Shown: piece by piece, positions 1 to 9,142 of the stretch
Position numbering within the stretch: the stretch's first letter is position 1
How the letters are laid out: every line of letters begins with the position of its first letter
Assembly: GCA_965224275.1 (NCBI GenBank)
Contig: CBDCYR010000011.1
Location: forward strand, 434,001-498,000
DNA: 64,000 bases
DNA from: CAUZWH01 sp965224275
Lineage (GTDB): Bacteria > Pseudomonadota > Alphaproteobacteria > SHVV01
Reading direction: 5' to 3'
Notes under the pieces: generated by a model
The model's input: the letters and a program-made list of their open reading frames with translations, nothing else
Databases searched by the model: none
Told to the model about the DNA's origin: nothing
Position numbers and translations under genes: made by a program

Positions 1-1
1 C

Positions 2-655
2 CTCCGCCGCGACCTGCGCGGCGTACGCGTGGGTGTGGCGGTCGGCAAACCCTTCGACGACGTCGACCCGGAGCTGGCGACGCTACTGGCGGAGGCATCA
101 GCCGTTCTTCGCGATCTCGGCGCCGAGCTAGAGGAGATCGAGGTTCCGCGAGTCGCGCTCATGGACGATCTGCACATGATACTCATGAAGTGCGACGCGG
201 CCGCGATGTATGGCCGTTTGTTGCGGACTCGTGGTGATGAGTTCTCGCTCGCGGCGATCGGCATTCTTCAAGAGGGGTTTCTTATTCCCGCGACGCGCTA
301 CCTCGAGGCCATTTCGATGCGTGGACCGCTGCTCCGCGAGTACGTCGACGCGATCTTCGGCAAGGTCGACGTATTGTTCGGGCCGGTGCTTACCGGTCCG
401 GCACCGTCTGTCGCCGAGGTCACGACCGACGATCCGGGTAAGGTCAACGCGCTGCTAACCGAATCGGCTCGGTTCACTCGGTTTTCCAACTATCTGGGAA
501 CGCCCGCTCTCAGTGTCCCCTGCGGTTTCTCCAGTAAGGGCCTGCCGATGGCCTTTCAGCTGTTGGGAAGGCCGTTCGCCGAAGACACCCTGCTTGGCGT
601 CGGTCACGCCTATCAGTGCGCGACCGACGTACACACCAAGTCACCCGACCTGTAG
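2..655 (+). CDS. Amidase signature family protein, C-terminal part (cut by window start)
   Basis: The reading frame is already open at base 2, so the gene begins before the window; the first internal ATG at 29 is not a credible start. The visible 217 residues look like the C-terminal third of an amidase-signature enzyme (AmiC/GatA-like fold), ending in the usual block of a CGFSSKGLPMAFQLLG stretch followed by the last helix. The Ser-cis-Ser-Lys catalytic core would lie upstream and cannot be checked. It converges on a polyamine-type ABC transporter 53 bases away, so a role in hydrolysing an imported amide is possible but unproven. Substrate unknown. Confidence 0.85.
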   Translation, partial: LRRDLRGVRVGVAVGKPFDDVDPELATLLAEASAVLRDLGAELEEIEVPRVALMDDLHMILMKCDAAAMYGRLLRTRGDEFSLAAIGILQEGFLIPATRYLEAISMRGPLLREYVDAIFGKVDVLFGPVLTGPAPSVAEVTTDDPGKVNALLTESARFTRFSNYLGTPALSVPCGFSSKGLPMAFQLLGRPFAEDTLLGVGHAYQCATDVHTKSPDL

Positions 656-708
656 CCCGCCAGTCTCCCACCCGATCAACCGGCCTGGCTTCGTCGTTGC
701 AGCAGCGG

Positions 709-1791
709 CTACTTCGTTACCATCCGGTTCCACTTCCGGGTCCATTTCTTGATGTTAACCCTGGAGAAGTCGACGACGTACATGTTGGATATCTCCTCGG
801 GCGTCAGCAGCATCCAGGGCTTGAGATCCGGATTATCGACGTTGGCGGCCTGCGACTTCTTGTTGACCGGAACGATGGCGTTCCTGATCAGAAGCTGGGT
901 TTGAACCTCCTCTGAGATCAGCCCATCGATATAAGCATGCGCTGCCTCAAAGGCCTTTGATCCCTTGGTAATGGCGACGAAACCGCGACTCGCCATGCCT
1001 ATCCTGTCTTTGACCGCAGGATGTACCATTTTGACGGGAACGCCCGATTTGGACATCTGAATGCCCCACCCGGCATGCCCGACGACGGCCCAGATATCGG
1101 TCGCCTTCATCTGCTGGGTGAACTCCGTACCTCTGCTCCAGAACGTGTTCACGCCCATGTTTTTGATGAGTTCGAGCCCACCGTCGATATCGCCTTCGTC
1201 GCCACCGGCATCGATGGCGAAGCCGGTAATCCCGTTTATTGCCGTGTTTACGTTGATGTCGGGAAACGAAACGCGGCCCTTCAGTTTCGCGTGCAGCAGA
1301 TCTTTGAATCTGGTGGGCGCCGGAATCCCGTTTTCGGCGAACTTTTCGGGATTGTACATGATGCCCTCTTCGACGATCCAGTTTGCGACCTTGAAGTCGT
1401 CGTAGTTCACCGGGTCCATGTTCGCGAGGTTTGCGATCAGCGCGTGGTTTAGCTTCTCAACGAAGTCGCCGGCCTGGATGTCGTTCCAAGTGGTGTCGTG
1501 GATCTCCACGACATCAAAGGGCAGCTCCTGACCGCGCGACGCGACCAGCCGCGCGAGAAGATCGCGAGGATTGCCCAGTACCCATTGCATTTTGACTCCG
1601 CGCGCTTCGAGCTTTTTGCCGATCATGTCATGCAGCATGTCTCTCCACACGCCGCCGAAGGTTCCAACCGTCAACGTGACTCCATCGAAGCGTTTTTCCG
1701 CTGCGGCCGCCTGACTTGCGTTCAGGCCGAGCAGCAGGATCGCGACCACCGCGAGACCACTCACCAAATTCCTAATCGAACTGATTCTCAT
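709..1791 (-). CDS. ABC transporter substrate-binding protein, spermidine/putrescine (PotD) type
   Basis: A 360-residue periplasmic binding protein. Residues 1-30 form a Sec signal (LVSGLAVVAILLLGLNASQA, then AAAAEK), and the mature protein opens with TLTVGTFGGVWRD, typical of the PotD/extracellular solute-binding family 1 fold. It is the last gene of a minus-strand operon, 46 bases after the permease at 1838-2689. The family binds polyamines or related organic cations, but the ligand here cannot be read from sequence. A GGAGGAAACC ribosome site sits just before the ATG. Length is normal for the family. Confidence 0.88.
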   Translation of the reverse strand: MRISSIRNLVSGLAVVAILLLGLNASQAAAAEKRFDGVTLTVGTFGGVWRDMLHDMIGKKLEARGVKMQWVLGNPRDLLARLVASRGQELPFDVVEIHDTTWNDIQAGDFVEKLNHALIANLANMDPVNYDDFKVANWIVEEGIMYNPEKFAENGIPAPTRFKDLLHAKLKGRVSFPDINVNTAINGITGFAIDAGGDEGDIDGGLELIKNMGVNTFWSRGTEFTQQMKATDIWAVVGHAGWGIQMSKSGVPVKMVHPAVKDRIGMASRGFVAITKGSKAFEAAHAYIDGLISEEVQTQLLIRNAIVPVNKKSQAANVDNPDLKPWMLLTPEEISNMYVVDFSRVNIKKWTRKWNRMVTK

Positions 1792-1837
1792 GGTTTCCTC
1801 CTCTTATCGAATTCAGTTTGTTGTTGTCCTCTACCGT

Positions 1838-2689
1838 TCAGCCACGGCCTGTTCGCAATAGCGTGTCCAGACCGACGAGACGCTGGACAAGTAGAAGTAA
1901 AATGATTGACGCAAAAATGATAATCGTCGACATCGCCAGCATTCCAGGATCGAAACTAAACGCCATGGAATAAAATATTTCTACTGGAAGCGTCGTGTAT
2001 TTCGCACCACCCAGGAAAATTGCGATTTGCACGTCACCAAACGAAACCAAAAACGCGAAGAGAGCCCCCGCATAAACCCCCGGCATAATGATGGGCAAGG
2101 TCACGCGACGAAACGTACGCCATCGATTTGCGCCCAGACTGAGCGCAGCTTCCTCAAGCTGCGGATCGAATCTCTCCAGCATTGCCACAACGGAACCTAT
2201 CACATACGGCACGGCAACGAATATGTGCGCCAACGCAAACCCGATGAACGTCGAGGCCAACTGCAATCCAAGCAAATCGAAGATCAGGAAATACGTCTGA
2301 AGAAACGCGACGCCGATCACGACGAAGGGGATCTGCAATGGCGATCGAAAGAAGGCTGCGATCACCTGCTTTCCGCGAAGGTTGCTTCTGACCAGGCCAA
2401 GCGCCGCAGAGACCCCAATCACGGTCGCGACCGCTGCGACGAACACGCCCAAGGTCAGGCTCACACCGAGCGCGCTATACAGCCCTTCGGAAATATTGAA
2501 ATACCAGTGCAGTGAGAACTCGTAGGGCGGAAAATTGAGGTAAGGGCGCCCGGCTGTTTCAAATCCGCGGTCGAGCGACGCTCCGCTCACGACGACAAGC
2601 GGGGCCAACAGAAACACGTACAGGAAAAACAGGATGATGAAGGATGCGATCCGACGCCACGTTGCCGCACGGACGAAGACCTGCGTCAC
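1838..2689 (-). CDS. ABC transporter permease, PotC type
   Basis: An integral membrane permease of about 283 residues with six hydrophobic segments. The conserved cytoplasmic EAA loop is visible as EEAALSLGANRWRTFRRVTLP, the ATPase docking site. I start it at GTG 2689, because a GGAGGG Shine-Dalgarno lies 7 bases upstream; the longer frame from 2704 would contain that site. It pairs with the permease at 2769-3623 as the second inner-membrane half of a polyamine-type importer. The gap to the upstream gene is 79 bases and to the downstream binding protein 46 bases, consistent with one transcript. Confidence 0.88.
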   Translation of the reverse strand: MTQVFVRAATWRRIASFIILFFLYVFLLAPLVVVSGASLDRGFETAGRPYLNFPPYEFSLHWYFNISEGLYSALGVSLTLGVFVAAVATVIGVSAALGLVRSNLRGKQVIAAFFRSPLQIPFVVIGVAFLQTYFLIFDLLGLQLASTFIGFALAHIFVAVPYVIGSVVAMLERFDPQLEEAALSLGANRWRTFRRVTLPIIMPGVYAGALFAFLVSFGDVQIAIFLGGAKYTTLPVEIFYSMAFSFDPGMLAMSTIIIFASIILLLLVQRLVGLDTLLRTGRG

Positions 2690-2768
2690 CGCACTTCCCT
2701 CCACGGGCTTTCCAACCGGGCTGACGCTGCGCCGCCCCGGTCGCTTCGGCTTGCGAGTTGGGTGCGCC

Positions 2769-3623
2769 TCATACCGTCACGCGCCTCACCGCCCGGAGCC
2801 GGAAGATCAGGTAAACCGAAAGCAGGTTGATGAGTATGACGCTGATTAGCAGGACCGCGGCCAAGGTGGCGCCCATGGCGTAGCTGTTCTCGAGCATCAG
2901 TGTGCGCCAAACCAGGAACGGCAACGTAAACACCTTTCCGCCGCCCAGAATCGCAGCCGAAACGAACGAGCCCATGCTTAGGTTGAAGACGATAAGCGAC
3001 GTTGCAAGCACGCCCGGCAAGCTTAGCGGGATGATGATGCGCCAGATGGTGCGCCACCAGCTTGCTCCGAGGATTTGAGCGGCCTCCTCGAGCTGGCGCG
3101 GTATTGTCTGAAATACGCCGTACAACACGAGGATCATGAACGGCAATACGAAATGCATAATGCCGATTATGACTCCGGAATTTTGGCCCACGATCTTGAT
3201 CTGCTCTTGGATGATCCCCAAGCTCTTGAGCGGTTGGTTTATCGGCCCGTCCGCGCCGAAAATGATGATCAACCCGAGTGCCGTTATGATCAGGCTAATC
3301 AGCGCTGTCAAAACCGTCGCCGCCAGCAGTAACGGTACATACCGTGATTGCATACGGGCCAGGATGTAGGCCGCCGCGTAGGACCAGGCCAGCGACAGAA
3401 CTGTCGCGATCAGCGAGATATAGGCGGTAAGAAAAAGCGAGTCTCGGAAGTAAGGATCCGAGAAAACTTCAACATAGTTGTCGAGAATGATCTCGCTGCC
3501 GAGGCGACCAAGGCCCACATCCTCGAAGAAGCTTCCACGCAAGAAAACGAATTGGGGAAGTGCGAGAAGCAGCACCACCAGCGCACATGACGGGAGCATC
3601 ACGAGTCCCCACCGCGCCCTCAT
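2769..3623 (-). CDS. ABC transporter permease, PotB type
   Basis: A permease of about 284 residues with the EAA loop EEAAQILGASWWRTIWRIIIP and six predicted membrane spans. ATG 3623 is preferred over the upstream ATG at 3689 because AAGGGAG lies 8 bases before it and the hydrophobic N-terminus (LVMLPSCALVVLLLALPQF) follows directly. It is the first gene of the three-gene transporter cluster. No ATP-binding gene is found within the window on this side, so the ATPase is either encoded elsewhere or shared with another transporter. The promoter probably lies in 3630-3840, but no clear -35/-10 was recognised. Confidence 0.87.
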   Translation of the reverse strand: MRARWGLVMLPSCALVVLLLALPQFVFLRGSFFEDVGLGRLGSEIILDNYVEVFSDPYFRDSLFLTAYISLIATVLSLAWSYAAAYILARMQSRYVPLLLAATVLTALISLIITALGLIIIFGADGPINQPLKSLGIIQEQIKIVGQNSGVIIGIMHFVLPFMILVLYGVFQTIPRQLEEAAQILGASWWRTIWRIIIPLSLPGVLATSLIVFNLSMGSFVSAAILGGGKVFTLPFLVWRTLMLENSYAMGATLAAVLLISVILINLLSVYLIFRLRAVRRVTV

Positions 3624-3848
3624 TTGTTCGCTCCCTTTGGCGTGATTTCGTAAGCCAGGAGGACTCTTGGTGTCCCTTTCCCTGGCCATGGATCCACGAT
3701 CATAGCAGCCGCTCGCGCCCGGATAGAGTCCCGAACCAACCGATAGCCGAGGTCTGATTCCCTACCGAACCGCACTCAACCTATCCGTTCGAAGACGCCT
3801 GGCTTTAGTTGTTAGGCCGTAGGCCCATTCTGCGAAAACGGTGTTTCC

Positions 3849-4255
3849 CCCCCTCACCCCGCCCTCTCGCCGACCTGCCTGCGCGAAGCCGGTGCTTCGC
3901 TCCGGCGAAGGCAGGGGGGAGTGGGCTATAGCGGTGCGCATGAACGGCTCCCTCGCCCTTCGGGGAGAGGGCGGGGGTGAGGGGGAGATAAGCCGCCGTT
4001 CGTCAGGCTTGCCCTAACTGTGGTAGCGCGGGCCTACGCGGCCCACTGCGTTACGGGTCTATCCACGGCTCCTCGCTGGGAGAGGCGTATTCATTTTCCC
4101 CCTCACCCCCGCCCTCTCCCACAAGGGGAGAGGGAGCCTACCGCCGTACTTTTTTGCTCCCTCTCCCCTTGTGGGAGAGGGGTGGGGTGAGGGGGAGATA
4201 AGGCGCTGATCGTCCGGCTTGCCCTAGCTGTGGTAGTGCGGGCTTACGCGGCACT
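3849..4255. repeat. GC-rich inverted-repeat cluster (dispersed hairpin family), two units
   Basis: Two successive units, about 3849-3992 and 4098-4200. Each has a left arm of the type CCCTCACCCCCGCCCTCTCC and a complementary right arm GGAGAGGGCGGGGGTGAGGG, often with a smaller internal hairpin around CTCTCCCACAAGGGGAGAG. Each unit is followed by a conserved spacer containing CAGGCTTGCCCTA, CTGTGGTAG and GCGGGC(C/T)TACGCGGC. The same units recur at 12.9-13.4, 22.05-22.2, 23.3-23.4 and 25.0-25.15 kb. The unit is non-coding; it can fold into long hairpins and may terminate transcription or be a mobile intergenic repeat. I see no gene in 3624-4427. Confidence 0.8.
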
Positions 4256-4427
4256 TGTCCTCGGTACTTTAAGAAAACTAAAAGCCAGCATGAAACATCC
4301 TGGGCTCAATCCCCGGGACCTTTTGGTCATGAAAATGTCTGGAGTCCCCGCAAGCGGCCGTGCCGGGCTCCCGTTCGTTACTTCGCGAATTAGCCACAAG
4401 GCGACATACAGATATCCACGCCAAAAT

Positions 4428-5260
4428 CTAAATTCGATGCTCCAATGCGCTCGATACATCGCAAAAGAAACTTATATTCGCTTGGTGGCACTCGGCTAGC
4501 GCTTCAGGATAGGTTTTTGTCTTATCTATGGCCTGCTTCCAGTTTCCAGAATTGCTAAGAATTGGCATATGCTTGAAATTGTGAAATCTCGATGAAAATG
4601 GAATTGCTACGACGCTGCGACCTAAGATTGTAGCCCAATATACGCCATGATAACTGTTAGTTACGACGGTCTCCGCAGCGCCCAAGAATTCAGCAACCTT
4701 GATTATGTTAGTTTCACTGTTTTTTAGCAGAGGGAAGCCATTAATCCCCAGCGGGACATCTTTGTGCTCATAAATTGCAATGCGATTCGTGACTTCATAT
4801 TTCTTTCCAAAAGCCGAGTGCAAACAGCTGGCACAGGGCACCCACCGATATTTAGTCCCAAAATCCCTCAGGCCAATGAGATCAAAATTATCGAGAATCC
4901 TCATGTAGGGATCCATATTTTCCACTTTGTAAGCACCGTGATTATCATAATGGGTATTGAAGCCAAGCCCCCAACCAATGAGGAACTGGCTAGCCCTTCG
5001 AACACTTATTAGATTAGTAAAAAATCGAAGCAAAATGGAGCAACAAGACCACCTCCTCCAACGATCACATTTTTTGGTAAATCGTCGGAACTCGGTTTTG
5101 CTGGATTACGTATATCTGCGAACGCTTTCATTCTAAAAGGAAAGTATTGCAGTGGCGCGCAATACCAGTCACCAATATTCCCTTTATCGGCCACAAAAAA
5201 GTTTATGGACTCGAACGGCGAGATGGGAGCCAAATTCAATCCAATGCCTTGGTCGCTCAT
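4428..5260 (-). pseudogene. Polysaccharide pyruvyl transferase family protein, frameshifted
   Basis: Two overlapping minus-strand frames make one protein. The first (5260 to 5009) has ADKGNIGDWYCAPLQYF and VIVGGGGLVAPF, the N-terminal signature of polysaccharide pyruvyl transferases. The second (5033 to 4428) continues with FLIGWGLGFNTHYDN, a DFGTKYRWVPCASC segment and TNSYHGVYWATILGR. A shift of reading frame within 5009-5033, in a T-rich stretch, separates them. The enzyme family adds ketal-linked pyruvate to sugars of cell-surface polysaccharides. The local base composition is clearly more AT-rich than the flanks, suggesting horizontal acquisition. The frameshift could be real or a sequence error in the homopolymer. 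Confidence 0.75.
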
Positions 5261-5297
5261 GATTCTCCCCCCCGAGTATCTTTATTGGCGGCCATCA

Positions 5298-6211
5298 TCA
5301 GTTCGTGTCCTGGTCGCCTCTCGTTTTCGAAATAGACTGAGGGATGTAATTTTCTAATATTTGCGTGACGTGATTATCGTTTTTCTCTAGATCGGCCCAT
5401 TCGTTATTAATGAAGACAACAACCATATTCCAGAAAGGTAAAATCATGATAAGTTGAGACCCGTGACCGGCGGCATAATAGTAGTGCTGTCCATCGTCAT
5501 TCTTCTTTCCAGTCCACCATTGGTAGCCATAGCCCTGCGGCCAATCCTTATTCTGACCCGGGGCTGCCGTACTTAGGTGACGACGCGTCGAGTCAGCCAC
5601 CCATTGTTCAGAAATAATCCTCCGCCCGTTCCAGACCCCTCCGTCTAAAAAAATCTGACCAAACTTCAACATGTCTCGCGGGTGAAGAATGAGGCCATTC
5701 TGGGTTGTCGCTTGCCCGTTCAAATTTACCAAAAAACAAAACTGAGTGACGCCCAAAGGGTCGAAAAGGTGTTTTTTCGAGAATGCAAATAGAGACTCTC
5801 CCGCTGCTCGAGCGATAATTTGGCCGATCAGGAACGTGTTGGAAGAATCGTAGTCGAATTGCGTTCCGGGCGCCCGCGCTATCGGTAAATCCAGTGTGGT
5901 CTTTATCCAATCCGAAGAATATTTAACGACGTCCATACGTTCATCACTAACCTTCCGAACTGCGCCCCAATCGACACCTGCCGTCATCGTCAGGAGATGT
6001 GCCAAAGTAAGGTTGTTCTTAAGTGCACCGCCGTTTTCAATTTTTGACCAGTAATCAGGAAAATATGACGAAACCGGCTGGTTGATATCCGTGATTAATC
6101 CCTTGTCGATGGCGATGCCGACCAGGGCGGAAGTGAAACTCTTGGTGGCGGAATATATTCGGTGCTTGTTCTCCCGGTTGAAGCCGTTGAAATAGGCCTC
6201 CAGTACGAGCT
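5298..6211 (-). pseudogene. Serine hydrolase (beta-lactamase/penicillin-binding fold), 3' part, split by IS21
   Basis: The downstream portion of a beta-lactamase-family serine hydrolase. The catalytic SxxK motif lies in the open frame beyond the first ATG, as YSATKSFTSALVG near 6120-6160 on the minus strand; a DYDSSNTF segment supplies the second motif region and AAGHGSQL the third. The frame ends abruptly at the IS21-family end at 6212. The missing N-terminus, a lipoprotein signal plus leading domain, is at 10058-10490. Joining the two with one copy of CGAGCT gives an uninterrupted 446-residue protein, reading through ARNGKLVLEAYFNGF. Some members of this family are esterases or amide hydrolases; the substrate is unknown. 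Confidence 0.85.
6206..6211. repeat. Left copy of 6-bp target duplication CGAGCT
   Basis: CGAGCT directly borders the IS21-family left end, which starts TGTTGTTCGGCG at 6212. The matching copy is at 10058-10063, after the right end. Collapsing the two restores the host reading frame of the serine hydrolase, which strongly supports the assignment. Confidence 0.85.
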
Positions 6212-6268
6212 TGTTGTTCGGCGTGGAATATTGACCCCCTATTGGGGGTTATCGGCGTCCAAAATTGA

Positions 6269-7648
6269 TGGAGTGGACGCCTCCTCCCGACGGCATCGCA
6301 GTGTGCCAAGGTGGTGGTGTGACCAACCCCCAGAGGAGGAGGCATCCATGGAACAGGTTAACATCATCGGGATCGATCTGGCGAAGCGCAGCTTTCAGCT
6401 TCACGGTGCTCGGGCGGACGGTTCGGTCGCGTTCCGTAGGAAGGTTAGTCGGGAGAAGCTGCTGTACTTTCTCGCCGCACTACCGCGCTGCGTTGTGGCG
6501 ATGGAGGCCTGTGCGAGCGCTCACCATTGGGGCCGAGAGATTATGCAGCTCGGCCACGATGTGAGGCTGATCCCACCGATCTACGTGAAGCCGTTCGTGA
6601 AGCGGCAGAAGAACGACGCGGCGGACGCGGAGGCGATCTGCGAGGCGGCGCAGCGCCCGACCATGCGCTTTGTGGCGGTGAAGGGGGAAGAGCAACAGGC
6701 AAGGGCGATGCTGTTCCACACGCGCGATCTTCTGGTGCGCCAGCGCACGCAGACGATCAACGCGCTGCGGGGGCATCTGGCGGAGTTCGGCGTCGTTGCC
6801 CCGCAGGGTGTGGCTCATGTCGGTCGGCTGGCATCGGCACTCGAGGATCCGGGTTCGGGACTACCGGGAGCGGTCCGCGCGCTGGGCGGCGTTCTGCTCG
6901 GTCAGATCGCTGACCTCGACGCGAAGATCGGCGGATTGGAAAAGGAGCTCCGCGCCTGCGCGCGTCAGGACGAGCAGGCGGCACGGCTGATGACCATCCC
7001 AGGGATCGGGCCGATCAGCGCGATGGCGCTCCAGGCCTTCGCGCCGCCGATGGAGAGCTTTCGGCGCGGCCGCGACTTCTCTGCCTGGCTGGGCCTCGTG
7101 CCGCGACAACACACGACCGGCGGCAAGCCGAGGCTTGGCAGGATATCGAAGATGGGCCAACGCGATCTCAGGCGCCTCTTGATCATCGGCGCCATGGCTG
7201 TCGTCAGCTCGGCGGTCAGGCGCGGCGAAACGAACGACCCCTGGCTGGCCAGGATGCTGGCGCGCAAGCCGCGAATGCTTGTCGCGGTGGCGCTGGCCAA
7301 CAAGATGGCGCGCATCGTCTGGGTGCTCATGACACGCAAGGAGACCTACCGAGGTTTCGCGCCGGCTGCTGCCTGACACGGCGGCAACCTCGCGGAATGA
7401 CGTCGGGGGTGTGAGCAGGTCGGAGGACGAGTAAGGGCAAACGGTCAATCGAGACGGGATCGGGAAAACCAGCGGTGGGTCAAGGGGCTTTCAAGCCCGC
7501 AAAATTGATCTTGGACCCGGTTCGCGCATCTCCATACGGGCCTGCGGCGTCAAACCAGCCGCATCATGAGGCCGGACAGATGACCGCACCTGACCACATG
7601 CCCCGAGACGTTCAAAGAAATGCTTGCATCAACGGAGGCGTCCACAGA
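6269..7648 (+). mobile_element. IS110-family (IS1111-type) element nested in the IS21 left end
   Basis: A 12-bp inverted repeat, GTGGACGCCTCC at 6273-6284 and its complement at 7634-7645, lies close to the two ends. Subterminal inverted repeats of this sort are characteristic of the IS1111 subgroup. The flanks read AAAATTGA on the left and TGACCCCCC on the right; joining them recreates the IS21 terminal motif, showing that the target was the IS21 end itself. Boundaries are uncertain by about 3 bases (shared TGA). It contains one intact transposase gene and about 270 bases of non-coding DNA after it. Confidence 0.8.
6348..7376 (+). CDS. IS110-family transposase (DEDD)
   Basis: A 342-residue protein starting at ATG 6348, preceded by a strong AGAGGAGGAGG site. 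The N-terminal RuvC-like domain shows IGIDLAKRSFQLHG, AMEACASAHHWGRE and KNDAADAEAI, the acidic residues of the DEDD nuclease. The C-terminal transposase_20 domain shows LMTIPGIGPISAMAL and AWLGLVPRQHTTGGK, with the conserved helix-hairpin and serine region. The frame is uninterrupted and of full length, so the enzyme may still be active. The longer frame from 6162 runs through IS21 end sequence and host DNA and is not real. Confidence 0.95.
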   Translation: MEQVNIIGIDLAKRSFQLHGARADGSVAFRRKVSREKLLYFLAALPRCVVAMEACASAHHWGREIMQLGHDVRLIPPIYVKPFVKRQKNDAADAEAICEAAQRPTMRFVAVKGEEQQARAMLFHTRDLLVRQRTQTINALRGHLAEFGVVAPQGVAHVGRLASALEDPGSGLPGAVRALGGVLLGQIADLDAKIGGLEKELRACARQDEQAARLMTIPGIGPISAMALQAFAPPMESFRRGRDFSAWLGLVPRQHTTGGKPRLGRISKMGQRDLRRLLIIGAMAVVSSAVRRGETNDPWLARMLARKPRMLVAVALANKMARIVWVLMTRKETYRGFAPAAA

Positions 7649-7710
7649 TGACCCCCCTGGTTTTGTGCTCTTGAACACACCTTGTTGTTTGGACAGACGA
7701 GGTGGGGGAG

Positions 7711-9142
7711 ATGCTGGTTGTGGAGACGATTGCGCGGATCCGTCGGGATCATCTGGTGAGGGGCGTTCCGATCAAGAAGATCGCCCGGGATTTGAGGGTT
7801 TCGAAGAACACGGTGCGCAAGGTGGTGCGGGGCGATGAGACCTCGTACAGCTACGAGCGCAAGATCCAGCCGATGCCGAAGCTTGGACCGTGGGTGGATG
7901 AGCTCGAGCGCCAGCTGGAGGCCAACGAGAAGAAGCCGCGCCGGGATCGGCTGTCTCTGCTGCGGATTCATGAAGTCGCCGTCGCAGGGTTTTGTGCCGC
8001 TGAGCTTCGATCCCGGCGAGGCCTACCAGTTCGACTGGAGCCACGAGTACGCGCGCCTGTCGGGTGTGACGACCAAGGTGAAGGCGGCGCACATGCGGCT
8101 CTGCTACAGCCGCATGCAGCTGGTTCAGATCTTCCCGCGCGAGAGCCAGGAGATGGTGTTCGAGGCGCACGAACGGGCCTTCCACTTCTTCGGCGGGGTC
8201 TGCCGGCGGGGCATCTACGACAACATGAAGACGGCGGTGAGCATGGTCTTCGTCGGCAAGGAGCGCGCCTACAACCGGCGCTTTCTGGAGCTGTGCTCCC
8301 ACCATCTGGTGGAGCCGGTGGCGTGCACTCCGGGTGCGGGCTGGGAGAAGGGGCAGGTCGAGAGGCAGGTGGGTGACGTCCGCGGCCGCCTGTTCGTGCC
8401 CATCCCGCGGGGCCGCTCCTACGCCGAGATCAACGCGTGGCTGATGGATCGGTGTATCGAGGACGCCAAGAAGCGGCCGCATCCGACGATCGAGGGCAAG
8501 ACGGTGTGGCAGGTGTTCGAGGAGGAGCGGCCCTTCCTGATGGCCTATCGCGGCCCCTTCGACGGCTTCCACGCCACCGAGGTGGCGGTGTCCAAGACCT
8601 GTCTGGTGCGCTTCGACAACAACCACTACAGCGTCGCCGCCCGTGCCGTCGGGCGGCCGGTCGACGTGCGGGCCTACGCCGATCGGATCGTCATCCGCCA
8701 GGACGGCGAGACCGTCGCCGAGCATCCCCGGAGCTTCGGGCGCGGCGAGATCGCCTACGATCCGTGGCACTACGTGCCGATCCTGACGCGGAAGCCTGGT
8801 GCGCTGAGGAACGGCGCGCCCTTCAAGGGCTGGCAACTGCCCGGCGCGCTCGGCCGCATACGGGCCCGGCTGACGGGTTGCGACGACGGTGACAGGCAGT
8901 TCGTGAGGATCCTCGCGGCGGTTCAGGAGGACGGGCTGGAGGCGGTCGAGGCGGCCTGTGCCGAGGCGCTCGACTTCGGCGCCTGCAGCGCCGACGTCGT
9001 GCTCAACATCCTCGCCCGGCAGTGCCAGCCGGCACCGCCGGCGACCATCCCGACGCCCGAGGGCCTGCAGCTTCGCCACCGGCCGGTGGCCGACTGTCAG
9101 CGCTACGATCGCCTGAGGGAGGCCGGTCATGGAGCGTCATGA
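7711..9142 (+). pseudogene. istA: IS21-family transposase IstA, internal deletion and frameshift
   Basis: The N-terminal helix-turn-helix (IKKIARDLRVSKNTVRKVVR) is in one frame from ATG 7711 to about 7970, ending near KPRRDRLSLLRI. The DDE catalytic part is in another frame from about 7985: FDWSHEYARL (first Asp), GIYDNMKTAV (second Asp) and GWEKGQVERQ (Glu). Relative to typical IstA, roughly 30-40 residues between the two parts are missing, so a deletion with loss of frame occurred around 7970-7985. The rest, to the stop at 9142, is well preserved and overlaps istB by 14 bases, as usual in this family. Confidence 0.85.

Noticed and set aside
3849..4200. Possible origin or attachment site suggested by dense inverted repeats
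   Set aside because: The same units occur at many intergenic sites and no DnaA boxes, tRNA or integrase lie beside this copy.
4230..4499. Short plus and minus frames beside the first repeat cluster
   Set aside because: No domain, no ribosome site, and both strands equally open; treated as non-coding.
7772..9130. Long minus-strand open frame (452 codons) opposite istA
   Set aside because: It is the antisense shadow of a GC-rich transposase gene; its translation is low complexity, rich in Arg, His and Pro, with no recognisable domain.
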